Shown: positions 1-5,867 of the stretch, one piece after another
How positions within the stretch are numbered: the stretch's first letter is position 1
Layout: every line of letters begins with the position of its first letter
Assembly: GCA_025922795.1 (NCBI GenBank)
Contig: JAICHC010000069.1
Span: forward strand, 1-9,290
DNA: 9,290 nt
Direction of reading: 5' to 3'
DNA from: Candidatus Binatia bacterium
GTDB lineage: Bacteria; Desulfobacterota_B; Binatia; UBA9968
The notes under the pieces: model-generated
The model's database searches: none
Told to the model about the DNA's origin: nothing
What the model saw: only the letters and a program-made list of their open reading frames with translations
Program-made: the position numbers and the translations under genes

Positions 1-63
1 GGCGATGATTTCAGCAAGTCGATGAGTCAAGTTGCGTCTCGATCCATTGGCCAGTTCAGATAA
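1..63 (+). CDS. Possible C-terminal end of an upstream gene (partial)
   Basis: Frame 1 is open from the left edge to a TAA at 61-63 and reads GDDFSKSMSQVASRSIGQFR. The other two plus-strand frames stop within the first 25 bases. This could be the tail of a gene running in from the left, in the same direction as the cupin gene. Twenty codons are too few to tell coding from chance, no domain is recognisable, and the call rests only on the open frame. A 12-bp palindrome (64-75, GCCGAGCTCGGC) follows the stop directly. Confidence 0.2.
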   Translation, partial: GDDFSKSMSQVASRSIGQFR

Positions 64-272
64 GCCGAGCTCGGCGGGATTTGCAACGGAGAGGAAGCGA
101 GGGTCTAGCAATCGTTACGCGCGCGGAGGAAGCCTCTTCGGTCGTCGTGTGTTTTCCTCGGTGCATGAATCATCCGGACTACTCGCTGCGGTCCGGCCGC
201 CGTTTCGGCTTGCAGTTGGCACGGAAGCCGGCCTAAGATCGCCCTGCCCAAAAATTTGTAAGAGGAGGCGAT

Positions 273-710
273 ATGGAAAAACAGGCGAAGGTCGTGCAGC
301 TAAAGACCCAACTCGTCAAAGAGGGGCACACACGCTATATGCTCGCGGAGACCGATCTGATGACGCTCCGGATTCATTGCTACGCGCCCGGCATCGGCGA
401 AAATGCGCTGCATGCGCACACGAAAGAAGATCACATATTTCTGGTGTTACAGGGTACGGCGCAATTCATGACTGGACGAGACGGCACGAACGTGATCAGC
501 GCCGGAAAACATCACGCCGTCGTTTTGCCGGCGGGCTGCTACTATCAGTTCTGCAACTCAGGAACGGATCCGCTGGTGATGGCGCGCATTGGCGCCGGTT
601 CGGACAAGGCGGACCAGCGGCTCAACCCCGACGGCTCGGCGATTCCGGGAAGGACTCACGAACAGGGCGCGGCCAAACCCGTATTGATCGAAGGAGCATT
701 CTTTGAATAG
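273..710 (+). CDS. Cupin-domain protein, single small beta-barrel
   Basis: A 145-residue single-domain cupin, a small beta-barrel that usually holds one metal ion and acts as an enzyme or a ligand-binding protein. Cupin motif 1 is at residues 42-61 (G42, H47, H49, E52, G61). Motif 2 is at 78-95 (G78, P86, G88, N95). In motif 2 the usual metal-ligand His (P-x-G-x2-H-x3-N) is Tyr91, so metal binding may use only the motif 1 ligands or be altered. The start is fixed by AGGAGG at 263-268, four bases before the ATG. There is no signal peptide, so it should be cytoplasmic. It stands alone, facing the zinc-finger gene across a strong stem-loop. The substrate is unknown: sugar, dioxygenase-type and purely binding cupins are all possible. 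The family call is firm; the function is not. Confidence 0.88.
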   Translation: MEKQAKVVQLKTQLVKEGHTRYMLAETDLMTLRIHCYAPGIGENALHAHTKEDHIFLVLQGTAQFMTGRDGTNVISAGKHHAVVLPAGCYYQFCNSGTDPLVMARIGAGSDKADQRLNPDGSAIPGRTHEQGAAKPVLIEGAFFE

Positions 711-742
711 GGGTGAAAAGACAAACCGGCTTTTTTGGAGGG

Positions 743-779
743 GACGAGCCCGCGCGCGAGGGACACGCGCGGGCTCGTC
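743..779. terminator. Perfect 14-bp GC stem-loop between convergent genes
   Basis: GACGAGCCCGCGCG (743-756) pairs without mismatch to 766-779 around a 9-base loop. It sits between the stop of the cupin gene (710) and the stop of the opposing zinc-finger gene (819), where a bidirectional terminator or an RNA 3'-end stabiliser is expected. Neither side has a T-run directly after the stem. A TTTTTT run at 731-736 lies on its left and would be A's for minus-strand transcripts. Intrinsic termination is therefore uncertain, but the structure is not in doubt. Confidence 0.5.
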
Positions 780-787
780 GGGGAGAG

Positions 788-805
788 CTTCCCGGTACAG
801 GGAAG
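788..805. terminator. Second hairpin in the convergent intergenic region
   Basis: CTTCCC (788-793) pairs with GGGAAG (800-805) around a 6-base loop, just right of the large stem-loop and 14 bases beyond the stop of the minus-strand zinc-finger gene. For that transcript it would be the first structure met. There is no T-run, so it more likely protects RNA ends or adds to the larger hairpin than terminates alone. Confidence 0.3.
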
Positions 806-818
806 TTCGCAGCACAGC

Positions 819-1022
819 TTAGGCAATATCGCGCATGTGGGAAAACGTGAATTGCAGCTTTCTCAATTCGGCATTGAGCCAGCGCTGGCGAGCGCGGTGG
901 CGGGATAGGTGCCGGTCGAGAAGCGACTCAGGGTAAAGCTTGGCGCCACATTTTTTACATTGAGCTGCTCGCAGAAACTTTCTGTCGATTGAAATAATCT
1001 TTGAGTCGTCGCGATAATTCAT
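819..1022 (-). CDS. 67-aa protein with a single classical C2H2 zinc finger
   Basis: The protein is 67 residues when started at the ATG at 1022, which has AGGAAGGA five bases upstream. A longer in-frame start at 1070 lacks this support. Residues 22-42 form C22-x2-C25-x12-H38-x3-H42, with a hydrophobic residue at 29 and Leu at 35. This is the exact spacing of the classical eukaryotic-type C2H2 finger; the bacterial Ros/MucR finger has shorter spacing. The region after the finger (residues 40-55) is rich in Arg and Lys and probably helical, suiting contact with nucleic acid. It could be a small DNA- or RNA-binding regulator, though a protein-protein zinc module is equally possible. The gene lies downstream of the E1 genes on the same strand but 377 bases away, so it is probably a separate unit. 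Fold confidence is good; the role is unknown. Confidence 0.72.
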   Translation of the reverse strand: MNYRDDSKIISIDRKFLRAAQCKKCGAKLYPESLLDRHLSRHRARQRWLNAELRKLQFTFSHMRDIA

Positions 1023-1399
1023 TACGGTCCTTCCTCGTCTCGATGTCGAAAGGGAGGCAGCAATCAGCATGCCAGCTTATCTATGTGGTTTTCGAACCGC
1101 TTTAGCGCCGATTCTTCCAGGCTAAGAGTGTGTGCAAGGCGTTGTTGCCAGGCACAAAGTGTCACGGTCATGTCAGGGATGACAGCGCTGGGTGCATCGC
1201 GGCACTCCCGGCAGGTAGGGAAACTTTAACGGAGCGCCCCGGCTAAAGGGAGACTCTCCGGCGGTTAAGCGCCGTCGGCAGTGAAAATCCCGATCCGTTG
1301 CGCGCCAGCAAGCGTAAAGTTTGTTTACAAGAACCTGTTCTTGCCAAAAAAATCCGCACGAGTAGGGGCCAAGTTGCCGCGTATTGAAATGTCTACCTG
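1023..1399. other. Gene-free region with palindromes, upstream of the zinc-finger gene
   Basis: No convincing reading frame lies here. It separates the end of the E1 operon (1400) from the zinc-finger gene (start 1022), both on the minus strand, so it should hold the operon terminator and the small gene's promoter. Visible structures are TGTCA-N4-TGACA (1171-1184), a short GGAG/CTCC hairpin (1249-1259), a CGGCG/CGCCG hairpin with a 6-base loop (1259-1274), and a 16-bp near-perfect palindrome (1328-1343). I could not find a convincing -35/-10 pair on the minus strand and could not match a known riboswitch. Confidence 0.5.
1328..1343. promoter_or_regulatory. Palindrome CAAGAACCTGTTCTTG, possible operator or terminator stem
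   Basis: Two 7-base arms (1328-1334 and 1337-1343) are perfect inverted copies around CT. With a 2-base centre it resembles a dimeric-repressor operator more than an RNA hairpin. It lies 57 bases past the last stop of the E1 operon. On the minus strand the 7-base T-run comes before the stem, the wrong order for an intrinsic terminator. It may serve the zinc-finger gene downstream, though that gene is ~300 bases away. The palindrome is seen; its role is a guess. Confidence 0.35.
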
Positions 1400-2374
1400 C
1401 TAGGCGCGGATCATCTTGTGCACGGCGTCTGAAATGCGTTCTTTTCCAGGCAAGAATTGCCTCTCCAGCGTAGGACTGGCAGGAACGGGCGCGAATGGCG
1501 CGGCGATGCGGGCGATGGGGCTATCGAGATAATAGAAAATCTCTTGTTGCACGCGAGCGATGATTTCAGCGCCGATGCCGCCTTGCTCGACGGCTTCGTG
1601 GACCACCAACAAGCGGCTGGTTTTCTTAACCGAATCCGCAATCGTTTCGATATCGAGCGGCGAGACCGTGCGCGGATCGATCACTTCGACCGAAATGCCT
1701 TGGGCGGCTAGATCATCGGCAGCGGCTAGGGCAGGGTCAACCATGCTCGAGAGCGCGACGATCGTCGCTTGATCGCCAGACCGCAGCAGTTTCGCCCGAC
1801 CGATCGCGACGATTTGTTGGTCATCCGAGACTTGGCCCTTCGATCGGTAAAGCCCGCGATGCTCGATGAATACGACCGGGTTGTCGTCGCGGATCGCCGC
1901 TTTCAGCAAACCTTTGGCATCCGCAGGATTCGCCGGCATGACTACCTTCAATCCGGGGACATGAGCGAGCCAGGCTTCGAGGCTCTGGGAATGATGTGCT
2001 CCCATGGTCCCGCTGATGCCGCATTGAACTCTGACGGTGAGCGGGACCTTGAGTTGGCCCCCGGACATGTAGTGCAGCTTCGCCGCGTGGTTGACCAGCT
2101 GGTCCATCGCCAGAGTGATGAAGTCGATGAACATGATCTCCACCACGGGGCGGAGGCCGGCCGTCGCCGCGCCGATGGCAAGGCCCATGACGGTGCCTTC
2201 GCTGATCGGGGTATTGACCGTTCGATTGGCGCCGAACTCGCCTGCAAGTCCTTGGGTGACACCAAAAGGACCACCCAGGGCGACGTCTTCGCCAAAGACG
2301 TAAACCGACGAATCACGGCGCATTTCCTCGGCGAGAGCCGAGCGTATGGCGTCTAGGAAAGTCTGTTCTGGCAT
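1400..2374 (-). CDS. TPP-dependent 2-oxoacid/acetoin dehydrogenase E1, beta subunit (pair 1)
   Basis: A 324-residue transketolase-like E1 beta subunit, which with E1 alpha decarboxylates a 2-oxoacid (or cleaves acetoin) using thiamine diphosphate and passes the acyl group to a lipoyl E2. Conserved features are GED at 28-30, TPISE at 55-59 with the cofactor-activating Glu59, the active-site His pair in AHHSQ (126-130), and VIDPRTVSPLD (231-241) in the C-terminal domain. Length is normal for the family. The start at 2374 matches family N-termini but has no clear Shine-Dalgarno. An in-frame ATG at 2434, four bases past the alpha-1 stop, would add 20 residues with no family match and could be translationally coupled. 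It follows alpha-1 in the same operon. Resemblance is closest to AcoB/PdhB-type subunits; the substrate cannot be fixed without E2. Cytoplasmic. Confidence 0.93.
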   Translation of the reverse strand: MPEQTFLDAIRSALAEEMRRDSSVYVFGEDVALGGPFGVTQGLAGEFGANRTVNTPISEGTVMGLAIGAATAGLRPVVEIMFIDFITLAMDQLVNHAAKLHYMSGGQLKVPLTVRVQCGISGTMGAHHSQSLEAWLAHVPGLKVVMPANPADAKGLLKAAIRDDNPVVFIEHRGLYRSKGQVSDDQQIVAIGRAKLLRSGDQATIVALSSMVDPALAAADDLAAQGISVEVIDPRTVSPLDIETIADSVKKTSRLLVVHEAVEQGGIGAEIIARVQQEIFYYLDSPIARIAAPFAPVPASPTLERQFLPGKERISDAVHKMIRA

Positions 2375-2437
2375 CGTTGAAAATTTCAGTTGTTCCAAAG
2401 GTCTTTGATTGTTCCAGCGCTGAAGACCGAGCATCAG

Positions 2438-3406
2438 TCAAGAAGTCACCTGCGTATCCACTGCATCGGGATCCGGCCAGGGCGACGCCAACGCATACTC
2501 GGCGGCTTTTTCGACCAACTCGCGGGCTTCCCGCTCAATTGTCGCGAACCCTTTGTCGTTCATCACTTTCTTGTTCTTGAGAGCGCGCGCGAGGCGAGCG
2601 ATCGGATCTTTGGCTTTCCACTGCGCGAGCTGCGAAAGCTCGCGGTATTTCGCCGGATCGCCTTCGTAATGGCCGCGCATGCGGTGAGTCAGGCACTCGA
2701 CGAAAATCGGCCCTTTGCCGGCGCGGCATTTTGCCACGGCTTTTTGCATCGCGTCGCGCACCGCAAGCAAATCGTTGCCGTCGACTGTGCTGGCGGGAAT
2801 TGCGTAGGTCTTGGCGTGCTGCGCGAGTCTTGCGACTTTGGTGTGGGCCGAGAGCGGCGTGAACTCGGCGTAGCCGTTGTTCTCGCAGATAAAAATTACC
2901 GGCAATCGCCACAGACTCGCAATATTGAGGGATTCATGGAACGGCCCGGCTTGACCGGCGCCGTCTCCGAAAAAAACCACGGCCACCTGGCGTTTTTTTC
3001 TTTCCTTGGCGGCGAAGGCCGCGCCAAGCGCCAGCGGAATGGTCCCGCCGACGACGCCGGTGGCGGTGATAAAGCCCGCTTCAGTCGCGACGATATGCAT
3101 TGAGCCGCCTTTGCCGCTGCAGTAGCCGCTGGCGCGCCCGGCGATCTCCGCCATTAGCCGGTTGATGTCGGCGCCTTTGGCGATGGCATGGCCGTGCGAG
3201 CGATGGCCGCCATAGACATAGTCGTCGGGCCGCAGTTGGCTGCATGCGCCGACCGCTACCGCCTCTTGGCCGATGCCCAGATGAAGCAAGCCGACGATCT
3301 GGCGCTCAGCGTAAAGCGCCGAAACTTTTTCTTCGAAGGCGCGAATCAGCCACATCCGGCGCAGCAGCGCGGTCAATTCCTTTAGATTCTCTTTTTTCTT
3401 AGCCAT
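2438..3406 (-). CDS. TPP-dependent 2-oxoacid/acetoin dehydrogenase E1, alpha subunit (pair 1)
   Basis: A 322-residue E1 alpha subunit. The thiamine-diphosphate motif starts with GDG (147-149) and ends with NN (176-177), 26 residues apart, and contains the canonical GPFHESLN stretch (154-161). The HRSHGH block (68-73) and KGGSMH (99-104) are also family hallmarks. HRMRGHYEGDPAKYR (241-255) is the version of the active-site loop typical of acetoin dehydrogenase AcoA, so acetoin or a related substrate is a reasonable guess, with pyruvate or a branched 2-oxoacid as alternatives. MAKKKENL at 3406 was chosen as start because it aligns with family N-termini; an ATG at 3463 would add 19 unrelated residues. 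No strong ribosome-binding site is visible. It is the third gene of the four-gene E1 operon, 90 bases after beta-2, and should form an alpha2beta2 tetramer with beta-1. Confidence 0.93.
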   Translation of the reverse strand: MAKKKENLKELTALLRRMWLIRAFEEKVSALYAERQIVGLLHLGIGQEAVAVGACSQLRPDDYVYGGHRSHGHAIAKGADINRLMAEIAGRASGYCSGKGGSMHIVATEAGFITATGVVGGTIPLALGAAFAAKERKKRQVAVVFFGDGAGQAGPFHESLNIASLWRLPVIFICENNGYAEFTPLSAHTKVARLAQHAKTYAIPASTVDGNDLLAVRDAMQKAVAKCRAGKGPIFVECLTHRMRGHYEGDPAKYRELSQLAQWKAKDPIARLARALKNKKVMNDKGFATIEREARELVEKAAEYALASPWPDPDAVDTQVTS

Positions 3407-3465
3407 GCAGATGCAGAAAGGTGGCGAATTATGGCGAGGAATCGGTTGCAGCTTACTTGGCAACT

Positions 3466-3493
3466 CGAAACTAGAAACCCGAAACTAGCAACT
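3466..3493. repeat. Tandem 14-bp repeat (cgaaactagaaacc / cgaaactagcaact)
   Basis: Two adjacent 14-base units (3466-3479, 3480-3493) agree at 12 of 14 positions. They fill much of the 90-base gap between beta-2 and alpha-1. A 12-base core of the first unit recurs in opposite orientation at 4490-4501, on the other side of beta-2. AT-rich spacers of this kind stand out from the GC-rich genes and look like a dispersed intergenic element. Confidence 0.6.
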
Positions 3494-3496
3494 TCC

Positions 3497-4468
3497 CTAG
3501 GCCACTGCCGCGCGTACCGCGTCCATGATACGCGCCTCGGACGGACCGATATGCGCTTCGAGCGGCGGGCTATAGGGCACGGGCACATCGAGGGTGGAAA
3601 CCCGCCGGATACGGGTCTTCAATTTATCGAACCCGGTCTCGGCGATGCGCGCGGCAATTTCCGCCGCGACGCCGCAGCTCTGATGGGTTTCATCGGCGAT
3701 CACTACGCGATGAGTCTTTTCAATCGAAGTGAGGATCGCCGCCAGGTCGAACGGCACGAGGGTGCGCGGGTCGATGACTTCCACATCGATGATTTCCTTG
3801 GCGAGCTTGGCCGCGGCCTGGAGACCCACCTGCACGGTGTAGGACGTCGCGATCAGAGTGACGTCGCCGCCCTTGCGCTTCACATCGGCAACGCCGAACG
3901 GAATCGCTTTGTCGTCCTCGGGAACTTCTCCGCGAGTGTCCAAAAGCCTGGTGTGATCGACGAAGATCGTCGGGTTGTCGGTGGCTACGGCGGTCTTCAG
4001 CAAACCTTTGACATCGCGCGGCGAAGACGGAAGCGCGATCTCCAATCCCGGGCAATTCCACAACATCGCCTGAGGGCTGCCGGAGTGCTGCGCCGCGCCG
4101 CCGCCACGCAAGCCGTGAAATAAATGGAACACCACCGGCACGCGGGTCTGGCCGCCGGACATGGAATAAGCATTGGCTGCTTCGTTGGCGACCTGCGGCC
4201 AGGCTTCGAAGATAAAGCTGCCGGTGCTCAGATCGACGATCGGCCTCAGTCCGGCCATTGCCGCGCCAGTGGCGAGGCCGCAGAAACCGAGCTCTGAGAT
4301 CGGCGGCGAAATCATGCGCTCGCCGTACTTGCTCTTGAGAGTTTGGAAGACGTGGCGGTGCGGGCTCAAGCTTAAAAAAGTCCCGTTGATCAGATGAACT
4401 CTCTGATCCGCCGCCATGATCTCTTCGAGCGCTTCGAATTTGGCTTCGTAGTAAACAAGTTCTCTCAT
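3497..4468 (-). CDS. TPP-dependent dehydrogenase E1, beta subunit, divergent (pair 2)
   Basis: A 323-residue E1 beta homologue. It keeps PISE (56-59) with the catalytic Glu59, the active-site His128 in AAQHS (125-129), the YSMSGGQ block (101-107) and VIDPRTLVPFD (231-241). It lacks the GED motif: the same positions (28-30) read NGT and the following loop (31-49) is unlike the canonical glycine-rich segment. The C-terminal EAVEQGG region of pair 1 is ADETHQSCG here, as in some branched-chain-type subunits. AGGA lies about nine bases before the ATG at 4468 on its strand, supporting this start. It sits between alpha-2 and alpha-1 in the operon and should pair with alpha-2, which is also divergent. 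The family is certain. The changed loop suggests a different substrate or a different partner from standard pyruvate dehydrogenase. Confidence 0.9.
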   Translation of the reverse strand: MRELVYYEAKFEALEEIMAADQRVHLINGTFLSLSPHRHVFQTLKSKYGERMISPPISELGFCGLATGAAMAGLRPIVDLSTGSFIFEAWPQVANEAANAYSMSGGQTRVPVVFHLFHGLRGGGAAQHSGSPQAMLWNCPGLEIALPSSPRDVKGLLKTAVATDNPTIFVDHTRLLDTRGEVPEDDKAIPFGVADVKRKGGDVTLIATSYTVQVGLQAAAKLAKEIIDVEVIDPRTLVPFDLAAILTSIEKTHRVVIADETHQSCGVAAEIAARIAETGFDKLKTRIRRVSTLDVPVPYSPPLEAHIGPSEARIMDAVRAAVA

Positions 4469-4489
4469 GTATGAATCCTTGCAGTTCCT

Positions 4490-4503
4490 GGTTTCTAGTT
4501 TTT
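4490..4503. repeat. Inverted copy of the ctagaaacc element
   Basis: The reverse complement of these 14 bases matches the first unit at 3466-3479 in 12 of 14 positions, with 12 consecutive identical bases. It lies in the 106-base gap between alpha-2 and beta-2, so beta-2 is flanked by inverted copies of this short element. The two copies could be coincident dispersed repeats and need not mean mobility. Confidence 0.5.
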
Positions 4504-4574
4504 AATTTTGAATTCCGGAGCGCGTTCGATACCAGAAACAATATCCTTGGATCCGCCGGTGATCGAGATTCTGT

Positions 4575-5594
4575 TTAAGCGAAATAATCTCTTTCCGCCT
4601 CTTCAGGTTTCGGGTAAGGACTATTGACCGCGAACTCCACCGCGGCGGCAATCTCGGTCTTAACCTGGCGCTCGATGTCGGCCACCTCGTCTTGAGTTGC
4701 CTGATTGGCGCCGATCAACTCACGAATATAGATCAGCAGCGGATCGCAGGAGCGATACCATTCGCGCGCCTTTTCCGGCACGGCGCTCACGTCCCAAGCC
4801 AGGGAAGTATCCGTCTGCTTGGGCACCGTCGGCCAGTTGGTCTCGCTGCCGGGATAGCGCACGGTTTGCGCCTCGACAAATTGCGGGCCTTCGCCGCCGC
4901 GGATTTTGGCCACCGCCTCGGAAATCGTCGCGTGCACCAAGCCGGCATCCATGCCGTCGATCTGCTGCGCCGGGACTTTGTAGGCCTTCGGTAAATCGGT
5001 CAGCGGATAAGCCGCCATCGAGGAGGACTGGGCCGCAGCCACGGCTTGGCCCGCGCCATACTTGCCATTGTTCTCGCACAAAAACAGCACCGGCAATTTG
5101 TAGAGGGAGGCCAGGTTGAGTGCCTCCGGCGCGGCGCCTTCTTCGAGCGAACCGTCGCCGAACAGGCAAACGGTGATGCGGCCGTTTTTCTGTGCCGTGG
5201 CCGCGTAAGCCGTGCCGGTTGCCAGCGGAATGATGCCCGCGACCACGCCCGAGCTGTGCAGAAACCCGAGCGCTGGGGCGACCGAATGAAACGAGCCGCC
5301 CTTTCCTTTATTAAGCCCGTCGGCGCGGCCGAGAATTTCCGCGAGGAGTTTTTTCGGCTCGACGCCGCGCGCGAGCAGATGGCCATGGTTTCTGTGCGTA
5401 GTGAAGAGATAGTCATCGGAGCGCAGACAGGCAATCGCCGGCACGCCGGTTCCCTCCTGTCCGATGTAGAGGTGATAGTGCCCGCTGAACACGCCCTGGT
5501 CGTGGAGCGGCACTAAACTCTCTTCGAAGTGGCGGATGACGAACATCCGCCTGCACAGGTCCAGCAAATTTTCGCGTGGTATTTTGGGCAACAT
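4575..5594 (-). CDS. TPP-dependent dehydrogenase E1, alpha subunit, divergent (pair 2)
   Basis: A 339-residue E1 alpha homologue and the first gene of the minus-strand operon. The thiamine-diphosphate motif is intact: GDG 146-148, then 26 residues, NN 175-176. THRNHGH (66-72) and GKGGSFHS (97-104) are also present. Departures from the family are clear. The canonical FHE before LN in the cofactor motif is APE (155-157). The AcoA-like GH-EGD-YR loop is replaced by a longer segment (RYPGSETNWP at 246-255 and the residues to about 280), which makes this subunit longer than alpha-1. The ATG at 5594 has no Shine-Dalgarno, and the best promoter (-10 at 5606-5611) would leave only about five bases of leader, so translation may be nearly leaderless. 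It should work with beta-2. The enzyme class is secure; the substrate is unknown. Confidence 0.9.
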   Translation of the reverse strand: MLPKIPRENLLDLCRRMFVIRHFEESLVPLHDQGVFSGHYHLYIGQEGTGVPAIACLRSDDYLFTTHRNHGHLLARGVEPKKLLAEILGRADGLNKGKGGSFHSVAPALGFLHSSGVVAGIIPLATGTAYAATAQKNGRITVCLFGDGSLEEGAAPEALNLASLYKLPVLFLCENNGKYGAGQAVAAAQSSSMAAYPLTDLPKAYKVPAQQIDGMDAGLVHATISEAVAKIRGGEGPQFVEAQTVRYPGSETNWPTVPKQTDTSLAWDVSAVPEKAREWYRSCDPLLIYIRELIGANQATQDEVADIERQVKTEIAAAVEFAVNSPYPKPEEAERDYFA

Positions 5595-5605
5595 ATGGCT
5601 TGTGA

Positions 5606-5633
5606 CTTATTTCATAGCGGCCGGCTTTGTCAA
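5606..5633 (-). promoter_or_regulatory. Promoter of the E1 operon (TTGACA-N16-AATAAG)
   Basis: On the minus strand, a perfect TTGACA (5633-5628) is followed after 16 bases by AATAAG (5611-5606), which matches the -10 consensus at 4 of 6 positions. Transcription would begin near 5599, about five bases before the ATG of alpha-2. This fits the missing ribosome-binding site there. It lies back to back with a rightward promoter whose -35 starts 16 bases away. Confidence 0.55.
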
Positions 5634-5648
5634 CGCCAAGCAAGTCGA

Positions 5649-5677
5649 TTGACATTGATTCGACCGCGGACTAAATG
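5649..5677 (+). promoter_or_regulatory. Divergent rightward promoter (TTGACA-N17-TAAATG)
   Basis: A perfect TTGACA (5649-5654) is followed by a 17-base spacer and TAAATG (5672-5677). The start would be near 5684, with a GGAGG at 5700-5704 and an ATG at 5712 following in proper order. It would transcribe the solute-binding-protein remnant and the oxidoreductase gene. The -10 matches only 3 of 6 positions, but the ordered downstream signals support it. Confidence 0.5.
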
Positions 5678-5711
5678 CCGAGTAGATCGTCTCTTGCGCG
5701 GAGGTTTGCTC

Positions 5712-5858
5712 ATGATCGCCAAAAGCGTGTTGCTGCTCCCTTGATCGCGAACGACCCGGCCCGAGGTCTGGAAGCACAAGCCGGAAGAGTTTATCGATGC
5801 GAGCTTCGTCGAAGAGCTCGACAAGAGCGGTTTCATTAAAAAGCTTTACGAAAAGTAA
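5712..5858 (+). pseudogene. Skeleton of an ABC-transporter solute-binding protein gene (NitT/TauT type), internally deleted
   Basis: GGAGG at 5700-5704 and the ATG at 5712 begin MIAKSVLLLP, which looks like the start of a signal peptide; a TGA follows at 5742. In the same frame, from about 5763 to the TAA at 5856, the sequence reads PEVWKHKPEEFIDASF and ends FIKKLYEK. That resembles the C-terminus of NMT1/SsuA-like periplasmic binding proteins (family knowledge, not searched). Intact members have about 310-340 residues, so some 280 codons are missing between an intact 5' end and an intact 3' end. This is what an internal deletion leaves. The oxidoreductase gene begins nine bases after the stop, suggesting the two were an operon. 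A real 10-aa leader peptide is the alternative for the first half, but it would not explain the second. Confidence 0.55.
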
Positions 5859-5867
5859 TTCCTATCC

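Noticed and set aside
210..239. Possible cupin promoter (TTGCAG-N18-TAAGAT) and sigma-54-like TTGGCACG
   Set aside because: The -35 is poor, and the sigma-54 match lacks the conserved GC of the -12 element. Placement is right but the sequence match is too weak to annotate.
32..706. Long plus-strand frame (224 codons) overlapping the cupin gene
   Set aside because: It is in another frame over the cupin gene, is extremely Arg/Ser-rich and has no ribosome-binding site; the cupin motifs and AGGAGG support the 273 frame instead.
2..1570. 14-base identical string at 2-15 and 1557-1570
   Set aside because: A single short match between unrelated contexts, one of them inside the E1 beta-1 coding sequence; likely chance.
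1769..2356. 195-codon plus-strand frame opposite E1 beta-1
   Set aside because: It is antisense to a gene with clear catalytic motifs; long antisense frames are common in GC-rich genes.
2390..3103. 237-codon plus-strand frame opposite E1 alpha-1
   Set aside because: Antisense shadow of the E1 alpha-1 gene, with no recognisable domain and no ribosome-binding site.
3431..4123. 230-codon plus-strand frame opposite E1 beta-2
   Set aside because: Antisense shadow; composition is typical of reverse-complement GC-rich coding DNA.
5742..5744. In-frame TGA in the solute-binding-protein remnant as a recoded codon
   Set aside because: No selenocysteine element is visible, and the missing ~280 codons show the gene is broken regardless of the TGA.
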